Shown here in pieces: positions 6,678 through 14,372 of a stretch of DNA of 32,915 nucleotides (positions within the stretch are counted from its first letter, which is position 1; each line of letters begins with the position of its first letter). The stretch comes from Bacillota bacterium (lineage in GTDB: Bacteria > Bacillota > Sulfobacillia > Sulfobacillales > Sulfobacillaceae), in assembly GCA_021841025.1 (NCBI GenBank), contig JAKBWA010000098.1, positions 1-32,915 of the forward strand. Direction: 5' to 3'. The notes beneath the pieces are model-generated. The model was given only the letters and a program-made list of their open reading frames with translations, was not told where the DNA came from and searched no databases. The translations under genes were made by a program, and so were the position numbers.

Positions 6678-8870
6678 CTATCCATTAGATTGCAGAAATC
6701 CGGATGGCGATTGAACTTTCTTCCAGTCGACCAGGCCATGATCGGTCTTTTCCCAGTGCGAGGGTCTGGTTATAAGCTGAATGAGAGCTTTCCATGAGGC
6801 CAAAGACATCATGCTCCAGTAGATCGGGGTGAGAATGGTGTATGGCACCAAGTCCCATCGCCCGCGTTTGGCAGCGCCGACACTGTTGAGGTAAGTGAAG
6901 GCAAAATTGCCGATTAGGAGATTCATCATCCCCAGATAATAAATGCCGGGCGGGAATAGATGGGGGATAAGGCCCCAATGAGTCATAAACCATAACGAGG
7001 TGATAAACCAGTACAAAGGATTGAGGATGAACATGAGTGGAGTCCCTAAAATGGCCAGCTGAAATCCCCAGAACCCCTTGCGCCCCAGTTGCCGGCGCAA
7101 CTGGAGAGGATGGCGCATATGAACAAGCCAGGTTTGCAAGTAGCCCTTAATCCACCGGGAACGCTGTCTGATCCAATTGACAAATTCCGAATTGGCTTCT
7201 TCATAGGTTAGGGAATCGATGACAGCCGTCCGGTAGCCGACTTTGTGCAAGCGAATTCCCAGATCGGCGTCTTCGGTCACGTTGTACGGATCCCATGCTC
7301 CGATTTCTTTCAGGACGCGGGCGCGGAAATGATTCGACGTGCCTCCTAACGGAATGGGCATGTCGGCCGCATGAAGAGCCGGCAAAAGCAAGTCAAACCA
7401 CGCGCCGTATTCTGCTGTAAACCACCGGGTTAGGAGATTTTGATTCGCATTAAAATAGGACAACTTGGCTTGAACACAAGCCAGGCGACTGTCCGCTCCG
7501 CGAAAAGCTAATAGTGCCTTTTTAAGCTGAGAGGGTTCGGGAAGGTCTTCAGCATCATAGATTGTGATAAATTCTCCTCGCGCCCGCTGCAAGCCAAAAT
7601 TGCAGGCCTTGGGTTTCGTCCGCGGCTCAGCCACCGGAACTATGACGATTTCGACAAAATGGGGAAGATTGGCTTGATGGGCAGCAGCTAGTGTTGTTTC
7701 ATCGTCTTCTTCCAACAAGAGTTTGACATCTAGGCGATCACGAGGATAGTCGAGTTGCTGCAAGGCATGGGACATGATCGGCAAAACCGACGCTTCATCC
7801 CGAGCCGGTATCAAAATGGTGTAAATGGGGAGATCTGAATCTTTAAGCTTTCGTAACTCTTCGGCCGTGAATTGGACATCATTTTGGGATTGGGTGCCTT
7901 TGTGGATAATCCAAAGCCGGTGCGCCACTAAAATCGCGTACGCGAACACCACCATACTGCTTATCACCGACAGAGTGACTTGAGCATGCCATATGAGCAT
8001 GAGGGTCACAAGGATACTCGTCGCTCCAAGGGCGAGAAACTGGCCACGAGTCACGGTCCTCGTGGCAGAATTCTCTGGGCTGATGTCGAGAAGATGGGAC
8101 TTGGCGCGTTTAAGGTCTTGTTCCTGGTAATGTCGGGCCAGTTGCCAGGCAATGTCTCTTTGCCCGGTTAATGTGACGGTGATCTGTCTGTCGGTTTTGG
8201 ACGCTAAGGACATCGGCCCTTTGTTGTCAAAAGGATTCACCATTGCCACTATGATTTCCTTTGACGTGGAAGAAACGGGCACCATGCCGTATCGTCTCCA
8301 TTCTTCTTCGCTCAAAAGAGAGAAGACGGCATCAAGGCTTTGGGAATCTTGCTCTCTTGGCTCAAGGAGATCGGTTAAAGGAATGCCGGTTTGCTCACTT
8401 ATAATGGTTGCCACTTGCCAGGAATTCAGCGCATGGATTGCTACGCAGGCTTGCCCGATAGTCCCTCCCTGTTTTTGTTGAATGGTGAGAGCCTGGTCTA
8501 GGAGTTGAGGATTGAGGGCATATTTTTTGATAGCAATTTCTCCAAAGCGTGACGGGTTTTCACCCGGGGTGCCGTAAATTTTCCACTGGGCCATGAGTAA
8601 ATCACTCAACTCGGTGCGGTAGATGCGTACCGGACCTAAAGGGTCTAAGAGTGCCCACGCGGCTGGAGACAAAGGTGCGGAGGCAGCCACCCATAAACAG
8701 CCGCCTTTGCGGCAAAAAGGAAGGATGCCCATGTCCCGGGCCTGGTCGGGGCTGATAAGGAAGGCGGCGGACGGATCAATGTCGTGGCCGGGAATTGCTG
8801 CGTGATGACTACCGCTAATTAAGGCAACAGGAGGGACTTGATTCCAAAGTTCGATGGGATTGACACTCAC
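6678..8870 (-). CDS. Processive GT2 glycosyltransferase with N-terminal MshEN-type c-di-GMP module
   Basis: This 730-aa protein resembles XagB-type exopolysaccharide synthases. Residues about 108-170 match the two tandem motifs of the MshEN (GspE N-terminal) domain: RFGEIAIKKYALNPQLLDQA, then GGTIGQACVAIHALNSWQV and EQTGIPLTDL. In MshE such motifs bind c-di-GMP. Helices near 278-320 anchor the protein. The cytoplasmic GT-A domain follows (350-575) with TILIPARDE, LLLEEDD, IYDAEDLPEP, TEDADLG and QRSRW, which correspond to the D, DxD, TED and QxxRW motifs of cellulose and PNAG synthases. More helices close the protein. The GTG start has GTGAGG about 8 nt upstream. It lies between the exosortase and the two-TM gene. 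Likely role: polymerising and extruding a surface polysaccharide under c-di-GMP control. The monomer is unknown. Confidence 0.85.
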   Translation of the reverse strand: MSVNPIELWNQVPPVALISGSHHAAIPGHDIDPSAAFLISPDQARDMGILPFCRKGGCLWVAASAPLSPAAWALLDPLGPVRIYRTELSDLLMAQWKIYGTPGENPSRFGEIAIKKYALNPQLLDQALTIQQKQGGTIGQACVAIHALNSWQVATIISEQTGIPLTDLLEPREQDSQSLDAVFSLLSEEEWRRYGMVPVSSTSKEIIVAMVNPFDNKGPMSLASKTDRQITVTLTGQRDIAWQLARHYQEQDLKRAKSHLLDISPENSATRTVTRGQFLALGATSILVTLMLIWHAQVTLSVISSMVVFAYAILVAHRLWIIHKGTQSQNDVQFTAEELRKLKDSDLPIYTILIPARDEASVLPIMSHALQQLDYPRDRLDVKLLLEEDDETTLAAAHQANLPHFVEIVIVPVAEPRTKPKACNFGLQRARGEFITIYDAEDLPEPSQLKKALLAFRGADSRLACVQAKLSYFNANQNLLTRWFTAEYGAWFDLLLPALHAADMPIPLGGTSNHFRARVLKEIGAWDPYNVTEDADLGIRLHKVGYRTAVIDSLTYEEANSEFVNWIRQRSRWIKGYLQTWLVHMRHPLQLRRQLGRKGFWGFQLAILGTPLMFILNPLYWFITSLWFMTHWGLIPHLFPPGIYYLGMMNLLIGNFAFTYLNSVGAAKRGRWDLVPYTILTPIYWSMMSLASWKALIQLITRPSHWEKTDHGLVDWKKVQSPSGFLQSNG

Positions 8871-9003
8871 AGAGATGGCCTCACTTTGTTAATTTATTTT
8901 GATCTGGGATCATCAAGATGCAATACGCGTTTGGTAACTTTTTACAGAGCGCATATTCCCGAGAAGAAAGATTGAATCCCAATAAACTCTTATATCCTGG
9001 TGC

Positions 9004-10629
9004 TTAGTTTGGTTTTGGGTTTTTGAGGCTCTGGCGAAAAATTTTTCCAGCCATCGCAATCAAGGTGGCACGGGTTTTCAAAAGCGTGGGATTCCAATGT
9101 CCCTGAGAAGCTGGCGCTACCATAGACTGAACCACAGACAACGGTTGCAGGGGACGGGAATGATCAAAGCCTGGAGGCAGAGACGGAGCATTATGGGGAA
9201 AGGCCGCGATTGACCAACGCATGTAGCGTTCCTGTCCATGAACCATGACAGCGTTATTCCATTCCACATCGACGTAAGTTGAACGTGGCCCTCCGACATG
9301 GTTGGGGGGAAGTTGTACGCTGTAAGCCGTGGCAATGACCCCGGGTACCAGTTGGAATGACTGCACAGCTTGTAGAGAATCGCCATGGTACAGCAAACAG
9401 GCGTGAAATCCGTATGTTGCCAGTTTGGAAGCAAAAGGCGTACTCCACATCTCCACCAGTGCCTGGCCCCCGCCTTTCTGCAAGGAATACATATCAGCCT
9501 GAGTGGCAGAACCCAGACCCAAAATAGAGGATTCATTGGCATAATAGACCGGATTTTGAACAAATCCTGTTAAACGCGGCAGAAAAGTGCGCGGATTAAA
9601 AACCGGAACGGTGGAAGGATTGCCGAATGATCCTTTGGGCAGGGAGAAGAGCGGCCACGAGAGTATAAAGATCAAGGCTGCGAAAATTGCGGCACTTCCC
9701 ATGCGTCCCCACCCGGGTTTCTTAACGCGCGATGCGGCAAGAGGAGGAACACTCAGTCCGAACGGCCGGGACAAAAGCATGAGAGATGCGACCAACATCG
9801 CGAATAGTAAAAAGCCCAGGACAGGGTGAATATCAGCAAACGTAAACTTGGGGCCGATAGTGTGGACAGAGAGCACAATGACGGCCAGACGGACCCAGTT
9901 AATAATGAGGGAGCCCAAAAGGGCAATGAGGCTGATCCCAATTTTATTGATCACCCGCCCTTTGAAGGCAAACCATAAGACGGGAATCACAATGGCAGAA
10001 CCTAAGAGGCTATCTGCGCCGCTACAGGCTTGAGCCACCACGACTAACACCGGATAGTGGTGATAGGATACCAAGAATGTGCCAAAGGGCAGCGAGGGCG
10101 CGAGCCATTTCACGTGATGAGCAAGAAGCATCAAAGATTCTACGGCCCAACGAACCAGAACATTTTGGGTGGCGTTGGCAATCGCGGCAAAAATGGGAGG
10201 CCAAACTAAGAACAGATACGTTAGGGGGGCCAAAACGGCTCTGGTGGCGGGCAAACCCCAAAAGAGCCAAGTCATGGCCAAGATCCAAAATGGCCACAAT
10301 AACAATCCGCCGTGGTCATGGACGAAAAGGGTCGGCCATCTTTCCGGAGCTAAAACCAGTGCGGCCCCAATCATGATCGCCAGCATAGCGCCTAGAATCA
10401 GATTGAGTTCTCCGTCCTCCGGCTCACTGGAATTGTTGGCCAGGATGTTCCATAGAGCCCATCCCAGAGCAATTATTGGGATCCAAATTAAATCGGCAAT
10501 CGGCGTGTCAGCCAATAAATTGTTCCATAACGGATTGGCATAAGCCAATAATGGAATTACTGAGACAATAATCCATAATAGCCAATATGCCGATAACCGG
10601 TTGACATGGTGTCGTTCAACATTAGTCAC
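9004..10629 (-). CDS. Exosortase with a C-terminal extracytoplasmic domain
   Basis: This 541-aa polytopic protein belongs to the exosortase/archaeosortase family. The catalytic triad is visible: Cys202 in QACSGADS, Arg247 in INWVRLAV and His268 in DIHPVLGF, each next to a membrane helix as in the family. After the last helix (about 315-330) some 200 residues follow that are rich in aromatic and polar residues; this is the position that EpsI-like domains occupy in fused exosortases, but I cannot confirm homology. The GTG start at 10629 is chosen for GGGGGAGG 7 nt upstream. Exosortases cleave PEP-CTERM tails and are usually found with exopolysaccharide genes; the next gene upstream encodes a candidate substrate and the next downstream a polysaccharide synthase. 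Finding one in an apparently monoderm genome is uncommon. Confidence 0.85.
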   Translation of the reverse strand: MTNVERHHVNRLSAYWLLWIIVSVIPLLAYANPLWNNLLADTPIADLIWIPIIALGWALWNILANNSSEPEDGELNLILGAMLAIMIGAALVLAPERWPTLFVHDHGGLLLWPFWILAMTWLFWGLPATRAVLAPLTYLFLVWPPIFAAIANATQNVLVRWAVESLMLLAHHVKWLAPSLPFGTFLVSYHHYPVLVVVAQACSGADSLLGSAIVIPVLWFAFKGRVINKIGISLIALLGSLIINWVRLAVIVLSVHTIGPKFTFADIHPVLGFLLFAMLVASLMLLSRPFGLSVPPLAASRVKKPGWGRMGSAAIFAALIFILSWPLFSLPKGSFGNPSTVPVFNPRTFLPRLTGFVQNPVYYANESSILGLGSATQADMYSLQKGGGQALVEMWSTPFASKLATYGFHACLLYHGDSLQAVQSFQLVPGVIATAYSVQLPPNHVGGPRSTYVDVEWNNAVMVHGQERYMRWSIAAFPHNAPSLPPGFDHSRPLQPLSVVQSMVAPASQGHWNPTLLKTRATLIAMAGKIFRQSLKNPKPN

Positions 10630-10875
10630 ATCAAGTCCTCCCCCGAAAACTCGTTGCCTAACACTCGAGCCCATGCTATGGCACGAGAGGATACTTTGAC
10701 AGTCCCTCCCACGGTCTCAAACTCAGTATCATGGCAGGGCACAGAGGATCCCTGGAGTGACTTTAGTTGTAGATTCGAGCGCCCACACAACATGGGAAAA
10801 AGAGAGAACGATTCCGAGTCACAAGAAATGAAAATCACCTGAGTAAAGGTCTTGGAATAGTAGGGGCAGGGAAAA
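10630..10875. other. Leader region ahead of the exosortase gene
   Basis: About 245 nt separate the exosortase start from the terminator of the PEP-CTERM-like gene. A minus-strand frame of 70 codons (10626-10838) ends with a TGA that overlaps the exosortase GTG, but it has no ribosome binding site and no recognisable content. I see no riboswitch core and no strong promoter. Confidence 0.4.
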
Positions 10876-10902
10876 TAAAAAAACCCGCGATGATCTCGCG
10901 GG
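10876..10902 (-). terminator. Strong intrinsic terminator of the PEP-CTERM-like gene
   Basis: On the minus strand CCCGCGA pairs with TCGCGGG around a 5-nt loop (10902-10884), followed directly by seven T and then ATTTT. It lies 17 nt after the stop at 10920 and should largely separate that transcript from the exosortase gene. Confidence 0.9.
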
Positions 10903-10919
10903 AGGGGATGATATAAGAA

Positions 10920-11441
10920 TTAGGCGCGAATTGATCGGCGCTTTATGGATATACCTAAAGGGATCAATGATAAAAGCGGTAATCCTGCAGCCCAGGGGAC
11001 TTCAGGCAATTGACCGGTGGCAAAGGCCGACTCGGTCATTTTAATCAGAACATTTGACCAGGTGTACCCTTTAGGCAATGTGATAGTGGCGGTGTATTGT
11101 CCAGTTTTCGTGACCTGGCCGGAGCTCTTTGAGAGCAGTTGGACTTGGCTGGGATTATCTTTGGGTGCGAAATACACGGACACATATTGTCCTTTCGTTA
11201 ATCCACTCCAAGTCCACGTCGCTGTTCCTGTTGTTGAGCTGGTTTCAGTAATGGTAATCGTTCCACTACCATTAACATTGGCCACAATGGACGAGTGTAG
11301 CAGGCCTAGCGCTGGGGCTGGTGCAGATATTGTCTTTTGGGTCGCTGGGGTTGTAGCCATGGAAGATCCACTCGCGCCTAAAAGCAGCGTGCTGGCAATT
11401 CCCACGGATCCCATGACGCGCCAAATTGCAGTCAATTTCAT
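10920..11441 (-). CDS. Small secreted protein with PEP-CTERM-like sorting tail
   Basis: This 173-aa protein has a signal peptide (residues 1-30), a Ser/Thr/Gly-rich beta-type middle with no Cys (about 50-140), and a tripartite C-terminus: PEVPW at 146-150, a hydrophobic helix (151-166) and a basic end, KRRSIRA. That is the layout of PEP-CTERM proteins, the substrates of exosortases, and the exosortase gene is next. PEVPW is not the most common form of the motif (usually a VPEP-like core). A sortase-type signal is less likely, because the LPEVP segment lacks the Gly of LPXTG. The ATG has AAAGGAA about 8 nt upstream. Likely role: a small abundant surface or matrix protein processed at Glu147-Val148 or nearby; this is inference. 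Confidence 0.75.
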   Translation of the reverse strand: MKLTAIWRVMGSVGIASTLLLGASGSSMATTPATQKTISAPAPALGLLHSSIVANVNGSGTITITETSSTTGTATWTWSGLTKGQYVSVYFAPKDNPSQVQLLSKSSGQVTKTGQYTATITLPKGYTWSNVLIKMTESAFATGQLPEVPWAAGLPLLSLIPLGISIKRRSIRA

Positions 11442-11513
11442 CAGAACCGTTCCTTTCCTTTCATCAATTTATTCACTGTGCACTGATCACCTGCGTCCTG
11501 TGGTGACAAACAT

Positions 11514-11542
11514 AATATAGAGAGTGTTTATGGGTCTGGCAG
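11514..11542 (-). promoter_or_regulatory. Candidate sigma-A promoter of the PEP-CTERM-like gene
   Basis: On the minus strand CTGCCA (11542-11537) and TATATT (11519-11514) are separated by 17 nt. The -10 matches consensus at five of six positions and the -35 at four. The untranslated leader would be about 65 nt long and includes a small hairpin, tcacc-N10-ggtga. Confidence 0.45.
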
Positions 11543-11608
11543 TCCCGGAGTTGGTCTCAAATGATGTCTCGAATTGGATGAAATCTTGCTCAAGTACTCT
11601 TGAAAACA

Positions 11609-11628
11609 GAGACTTTAGCTGAGACTTT
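11609..11628 (+). repeat. Direct repeat upstream of the GGDEF-EAL promoter
   Basis: GAGACTTT occurs twice (11609-11616 and 11621-11628), 12 nt apart start to start. The pair sits where the -35 region of the extended -10 promoter at 11645 would lie. The arrangement suits a dimeric activator, but the spacing is not exactly one helical turn. Confidence 0.35.
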
Positions 11629-11644
11629 CTAGGCGTTTGGATTT

Positions 11645-11653
11645 TGCTATACT
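11645..11653 (+). promoter_or_regulatory. Candidate extended -10 promoter of the GGDEF-EAL gene
   Basis: TGCTATACT is a TGn-extended -10 element with five of six matches to TATAAT. No good -35 is present, as is common for extended -10 promoters. The leader to the start at 11717 would be about 57 nt. Confidence 0.45.
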
Positions 11654-11716
11654 CCTTGAGAAAATATTGGGTAAAATTCCGGAAATGATCCGATGAAGTG
11701 GGAAGGATGTTACGAT

Positions 11717-13471
11717 ATGTATTCGTTTGTATCAGGGGCGTTGGGGCACAAAGAGGATAATAGCCAGGGGCTTTGTCCGTGGTCAGAGAAAGATATCTCA
11801 CAGATGGCCGATTTACCTTGGCAGGCTATTACGGATCGTGCTTTGGCCTTATGCGCCGCCGAGACCAAACGCAGTAACTCCAGAGAAAATGCGGGAAAAC
11901 AGTTGGCAAATCTTCGTGAACAGACTTTAGTGGCATTACGAGAAGTGTGCGAAAGGCTTCGAAACGCTCCGGCATCCCCGGACTGGCGATTACCCTCGCG
12001 AACGGACGCACTGACTTCTTATACTAAAGCCCGTCGATCCATTGATGAAGGACTCCAGGGATATTGGTTGATACTGTCGGCGACTATTGATGAATTATTC
12101 GCCTCGCAAAAACCTGCTTCTGTGATTCAAGAGTATCTGAAAACCTTGTTTAAACGGGTGTTGCTGGAGGTTTATCTAACGGGTTCCCATCACCTTTCTG
12201 ATTTTATGTTTCGTGATGTTGTCACTTTTAGCGCCAACCGTTTGGCCACGCAATTACGACTGGAGGCGCTTTTAGCACAAAAAAGCCCCTTTGTGTTGAT
12301 TTCTGCTGATTTAAACGGTTTCAAAGCTGTCAATGACACCTATGGGCATGCTGCTGGGGACAGTGTTCTGAATGTGGTGGCGCAAAGATGGCAGAGGTTA
12401 TTGCGACCCTCTGATTGGATGGGCCGGTGGGGAGGCGATGAATTCGTATTGATTTTGTCCAATCCCTTAAGCGCTAAAGCCGTTGTGGATTTTGGGAACC
12501 GCATTCGCCAAGCTTGTGAAGAACCGATCGCGTTGGCAGAGATTGACCGGGTTACCGTGTCTTCTTCCTATGGATATGCCCGCTATCCCGAAGAAGGTGA
12601 GGACATCGAACAAATCCTGGCGGTAGCCGATCAGAGACTTTATTTAGCCAAACAATTCTTGGCAGGGGGTGTTGATTCAAGCCGGGTCGATATTAGTGAG
12701 AGCACTAAATGGTCGGAGCGTATCCAAACGGCCCTAAAGACCAACCGTATTGATGTGTACTACCAACCAATTTTGCATAATGATGTGAATGTGCCATTCC
12801 AATGGGAAGCCCTGGTCCGATACCGGGACATAAACGGACAAATGCATTATCCCTCCGAATTTTTACCCGTTCTTCCGCCGGATGTTGTTCAGCAAATGGA
12901 TCAAGCCGTTATTGGCCGTGTGTTTGAAGATGTAAACCGCTGGCGTTCACGAAATCACCGTTTTAGGGTGGCCGTCAATGTTCATCCTTCCGATCTGGCC
13001 GCAACCCAGTGGAAAACACATTTAACCCGCTTGCATGATGAATTTCCTTTAGTGCTGCCCCAAGATATTACCTTCGAGGTGCGAGAATCTCTGACTGACA
13101 AGGGAGGATACCACATCATGGAATCGCTTCGCCATTTGCAGCACCAGGGATATCAAATTGCTCTGGATGATTTTGGTACGGGCACTACTCCTTTGCATGG
13201 ACTGCACAAGATGCCCATAAATTCCGTTAAAATCGATTTCACGCTGACAAGACAATGGGGGTCCGACGCAGGTCGGCGACTCATTCGGTCTGTCATTGGG
13301 TTGGCGACGTCCATGGGGTTGTCTGTCATTGCCGAAGGCATAGAGAGTCAGACACAACAAGACCTCTTAAGTCAATGGGGCTGCCAGGCCGGGCAAGGCT
13401 GGCTTTACACCGAGGCTATACCCTCTGCGGAAGTAGAAGGATGGACATTCCCCAGCCATGTCGTCAAGTGA
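11717..13471 (+). CDS. GGDEF-EAL protein (diguanylate cyclase / c-di-GMP phosphodiesterase)
   Basis: This 584-aa cytoplasmic protein has three parts. Residues 1-185 are mostly helical and match no domain I recognise. The GGDEF domain (190-320) has SADLNGFKAVND, an intact GGDEF at 239-243 and an inhibitory I-site RPSD at 230-233, exactly five residues before it. The EAL domain (335-575) keeps the catalytic set: Glu364 of EALVRY, Asn421 of VNVHPSDL, Glu454 of FEVRES, Asp484-Asp485 of DDFGTG, Lys505, Glu540 of AEGIES and Gln560 of GQGW. Both activities may therefore be possible, with product inhibition of the cyclase. The start at 11717 is chosen for GGAAGG 10 nt upstream; an ATG 24 nt earlier has no such site. 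The gene is divergent from the exosortase/polysaccharide block and is an obvious candidate to set its c-di-GMP level. Confidence 0.92.
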   Translation: MYSFVSGALGHKEDNSQGLCPWSEKDISQMADLPWQAITDRALALCAAETKRSNSRENAGKQLANLREQTLVALREVCERLRNAPASPDWRLPSRTDALTSYTKARRSIDEGLQGYWLILSATIDELFASQKPASVIQEYLKTLFKRVLLEVYLTGSHHLSDFMFRDVVTFSANRLATQLRLEALLAQKSPFVLISADLNGFKAVNDTYGHAAGDSVLNVVAQRWQRLLRPSDWMGRWGGDEFVLILSNPLSAKAVVDFGNRIRQACEEPIALAEIDRVTVSSSYGYARYPEEGEDIEQILAVADQRLYLAKQFLAGGVDSSRVDISESTKWSERIQTALKTNRIDVYYQPILHNDVNVPFQWEALVRYRDINGQMHYPSEFLPVLPPDVVQQMDQAVIGRVFEDVNRWRSRNHRFRVAVNVHPSDLAATQWKTHLTRLHDEFPLVLPQDITFEVRESLTDKGGYHIMESLRHLQHQGYQIALDDFGTGTTPLHGLHKMPINSVKIDFTLTRQWGSDAGRRLIRSVIGLATSMGLSVIAEGIESQTQQDLLSQWGCQAGQGWLYTEAIPSAEVEGWTFPSHVVK

Positions 13472-13558
13472 TGATCCAGACCCTATGACAACGAAGAAAA
13501 AGTCATAAGAATAAAGTCTTTCCGGACCCGTTAACCCTTAGGATCTTTTGCACAATGG

Positions 13559-14299
13559 TTACGGAATAACAAGTTTTATGCCCGCGATAGCCAAAACAAC
13601 GAGAACCATATATTGAAAAGGTTTGGGTTTGATGCGGAAGTGAAGAACATTACCTGTGACAAGACCTATTCCTGTAGCGGGAAGAAGCCAAGCAGCAGTT
13701 AAGACAGTGCGCATGCTAAGAAACCCTAGGAGGAAATATAGAACTCCTCTCACCACAGCATCGGTAGCCGCAATAAATTGGAAAGATGCACGAAATTCTC
13801 GTTTGTTCAAGTGCCGCATTTGCAGATAGGCGACGATAGAGGGCCCGCCTCCTCCATAAAGGCTCCCGATGATGCCGCCCAAAAATCCTAATGGCGCACC
13901 CCAAGTTTTAGAAACCATTGGCAGCCGATCGGGTTTGATCACAGCAGCATACAGCACGTACAGCAAAATAAAGATACCCAAAATAACCGTAAGGCTTTGG
14001 GCGGGCAATGTCTTAAGAATCCAAGCCCCTACGATTAGTCCCAGAATTGTAAAGATCCACAGCCAAGGCATTTCTAACCAGGCGATTTGTTTAAAGTCGT
14101 AGGATCCTAATGCCAATGCGGCAAGAGCACCCAATAGAAAGACGACGGGCACAGCCTCTTTAATTGGCAAGAAAAATATTAGCAAGGATACAGAGATTAG
14201 TCCTGATCCAAAACCAATCATTCCACGAATGGCAAATGCCAATAGCATTATGACGCAGCTTATTACATAGGAAGTCAACGAGAAATATCCAAAATGCAT
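13559..14299 (-). CDS. TauE/SafE-family anion exporter
   Basis: This 246-aa membrane protein has about seven to eight helices in two similar halves. The first half has IGFGSGLISVSLLIFFLP and the second GGIIGSLYGGGGPSIVAYLQ, the Gly/Pro-rich signatures of the TauE/SafE (formerly DUF81) family. Members move sulfite, sulfoacetate or other small organosulfur or carboxylate anions. The substrate cannot be told from sequence; in a sulfur-oxidising organism sulfite or thiosulfate would make sense, which is inference. The ATG at 14299 follows AGAAGGTG at 6-nt spacing; the in-frame GTG 9 nt upstream has no room for a ribosome binding site. It has its own promoter with a palindrome at the start site and is convergent with the GGDEF-EAL gene. 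Confidence 0.85.
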   Translation of the reverse strand: MHFGYFSLTSYVISCVIMLLAFAIRGMIGFGSGLISVSLLIFFLPIKEAVPVVFLLGALAALALGSYDFKQIAWLEMPWLWIFTILGLIVGAWILKTLPAQSLTVILGIFILLYVLYAAVIKPDRLPMVSKTWGAPLGFLGGIIGSLYGGGGPSIVAYLQMRHLNKREFRASFQFIAATDAVVRGVLYFLLGFLSMRTVLTAAWLLPATGIGLVTGNVLHFRIKPKPFQYMVLVVLAIAGIKLVIP

Positions 14300-14333
14300 T
14301 GCTGTCACCTTCTCATCTCAAATCACCAGTTCC

Positions 14334-14346
14334 AATTACTGTAATT
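14334..14346. promoter_or_regulatory. Operator-like palindrome at the TauE/SafE transcription start
   Basis: AATTAC-T-GTAATT is a perfect inverted repeat overlapping the 3' edge of the -10 element and the expected +1 of the promoter at 14344-14372. A repressor bound there would block initiation. I cannot name the regulator family. Confidence 0.5.
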
Positions 14347-14372
14347 TTATGCGAGCAGAGAAAGTCTGACAA
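14344..14372 (-). promoter_or_regulatory. Sigma-A promoter of the TauE/SafE gene
   Basis: On the minus strand TTGTCA (14372-14367) and TAAAAT (14349-14344) are separated by exactly 17 nt; each matches consensus at five of six positions. The leader would be about 35-40 nt. Confidence 0.7.

Noticed and set aside
10626-10838. 70-codon minus-strand frame whose stop overlaps the exosortase GTG start
   Set aside because: No ribosome binding site and no recognisable composition. The overlap is tempting as a leader peptide, but chance is enough to explain it.
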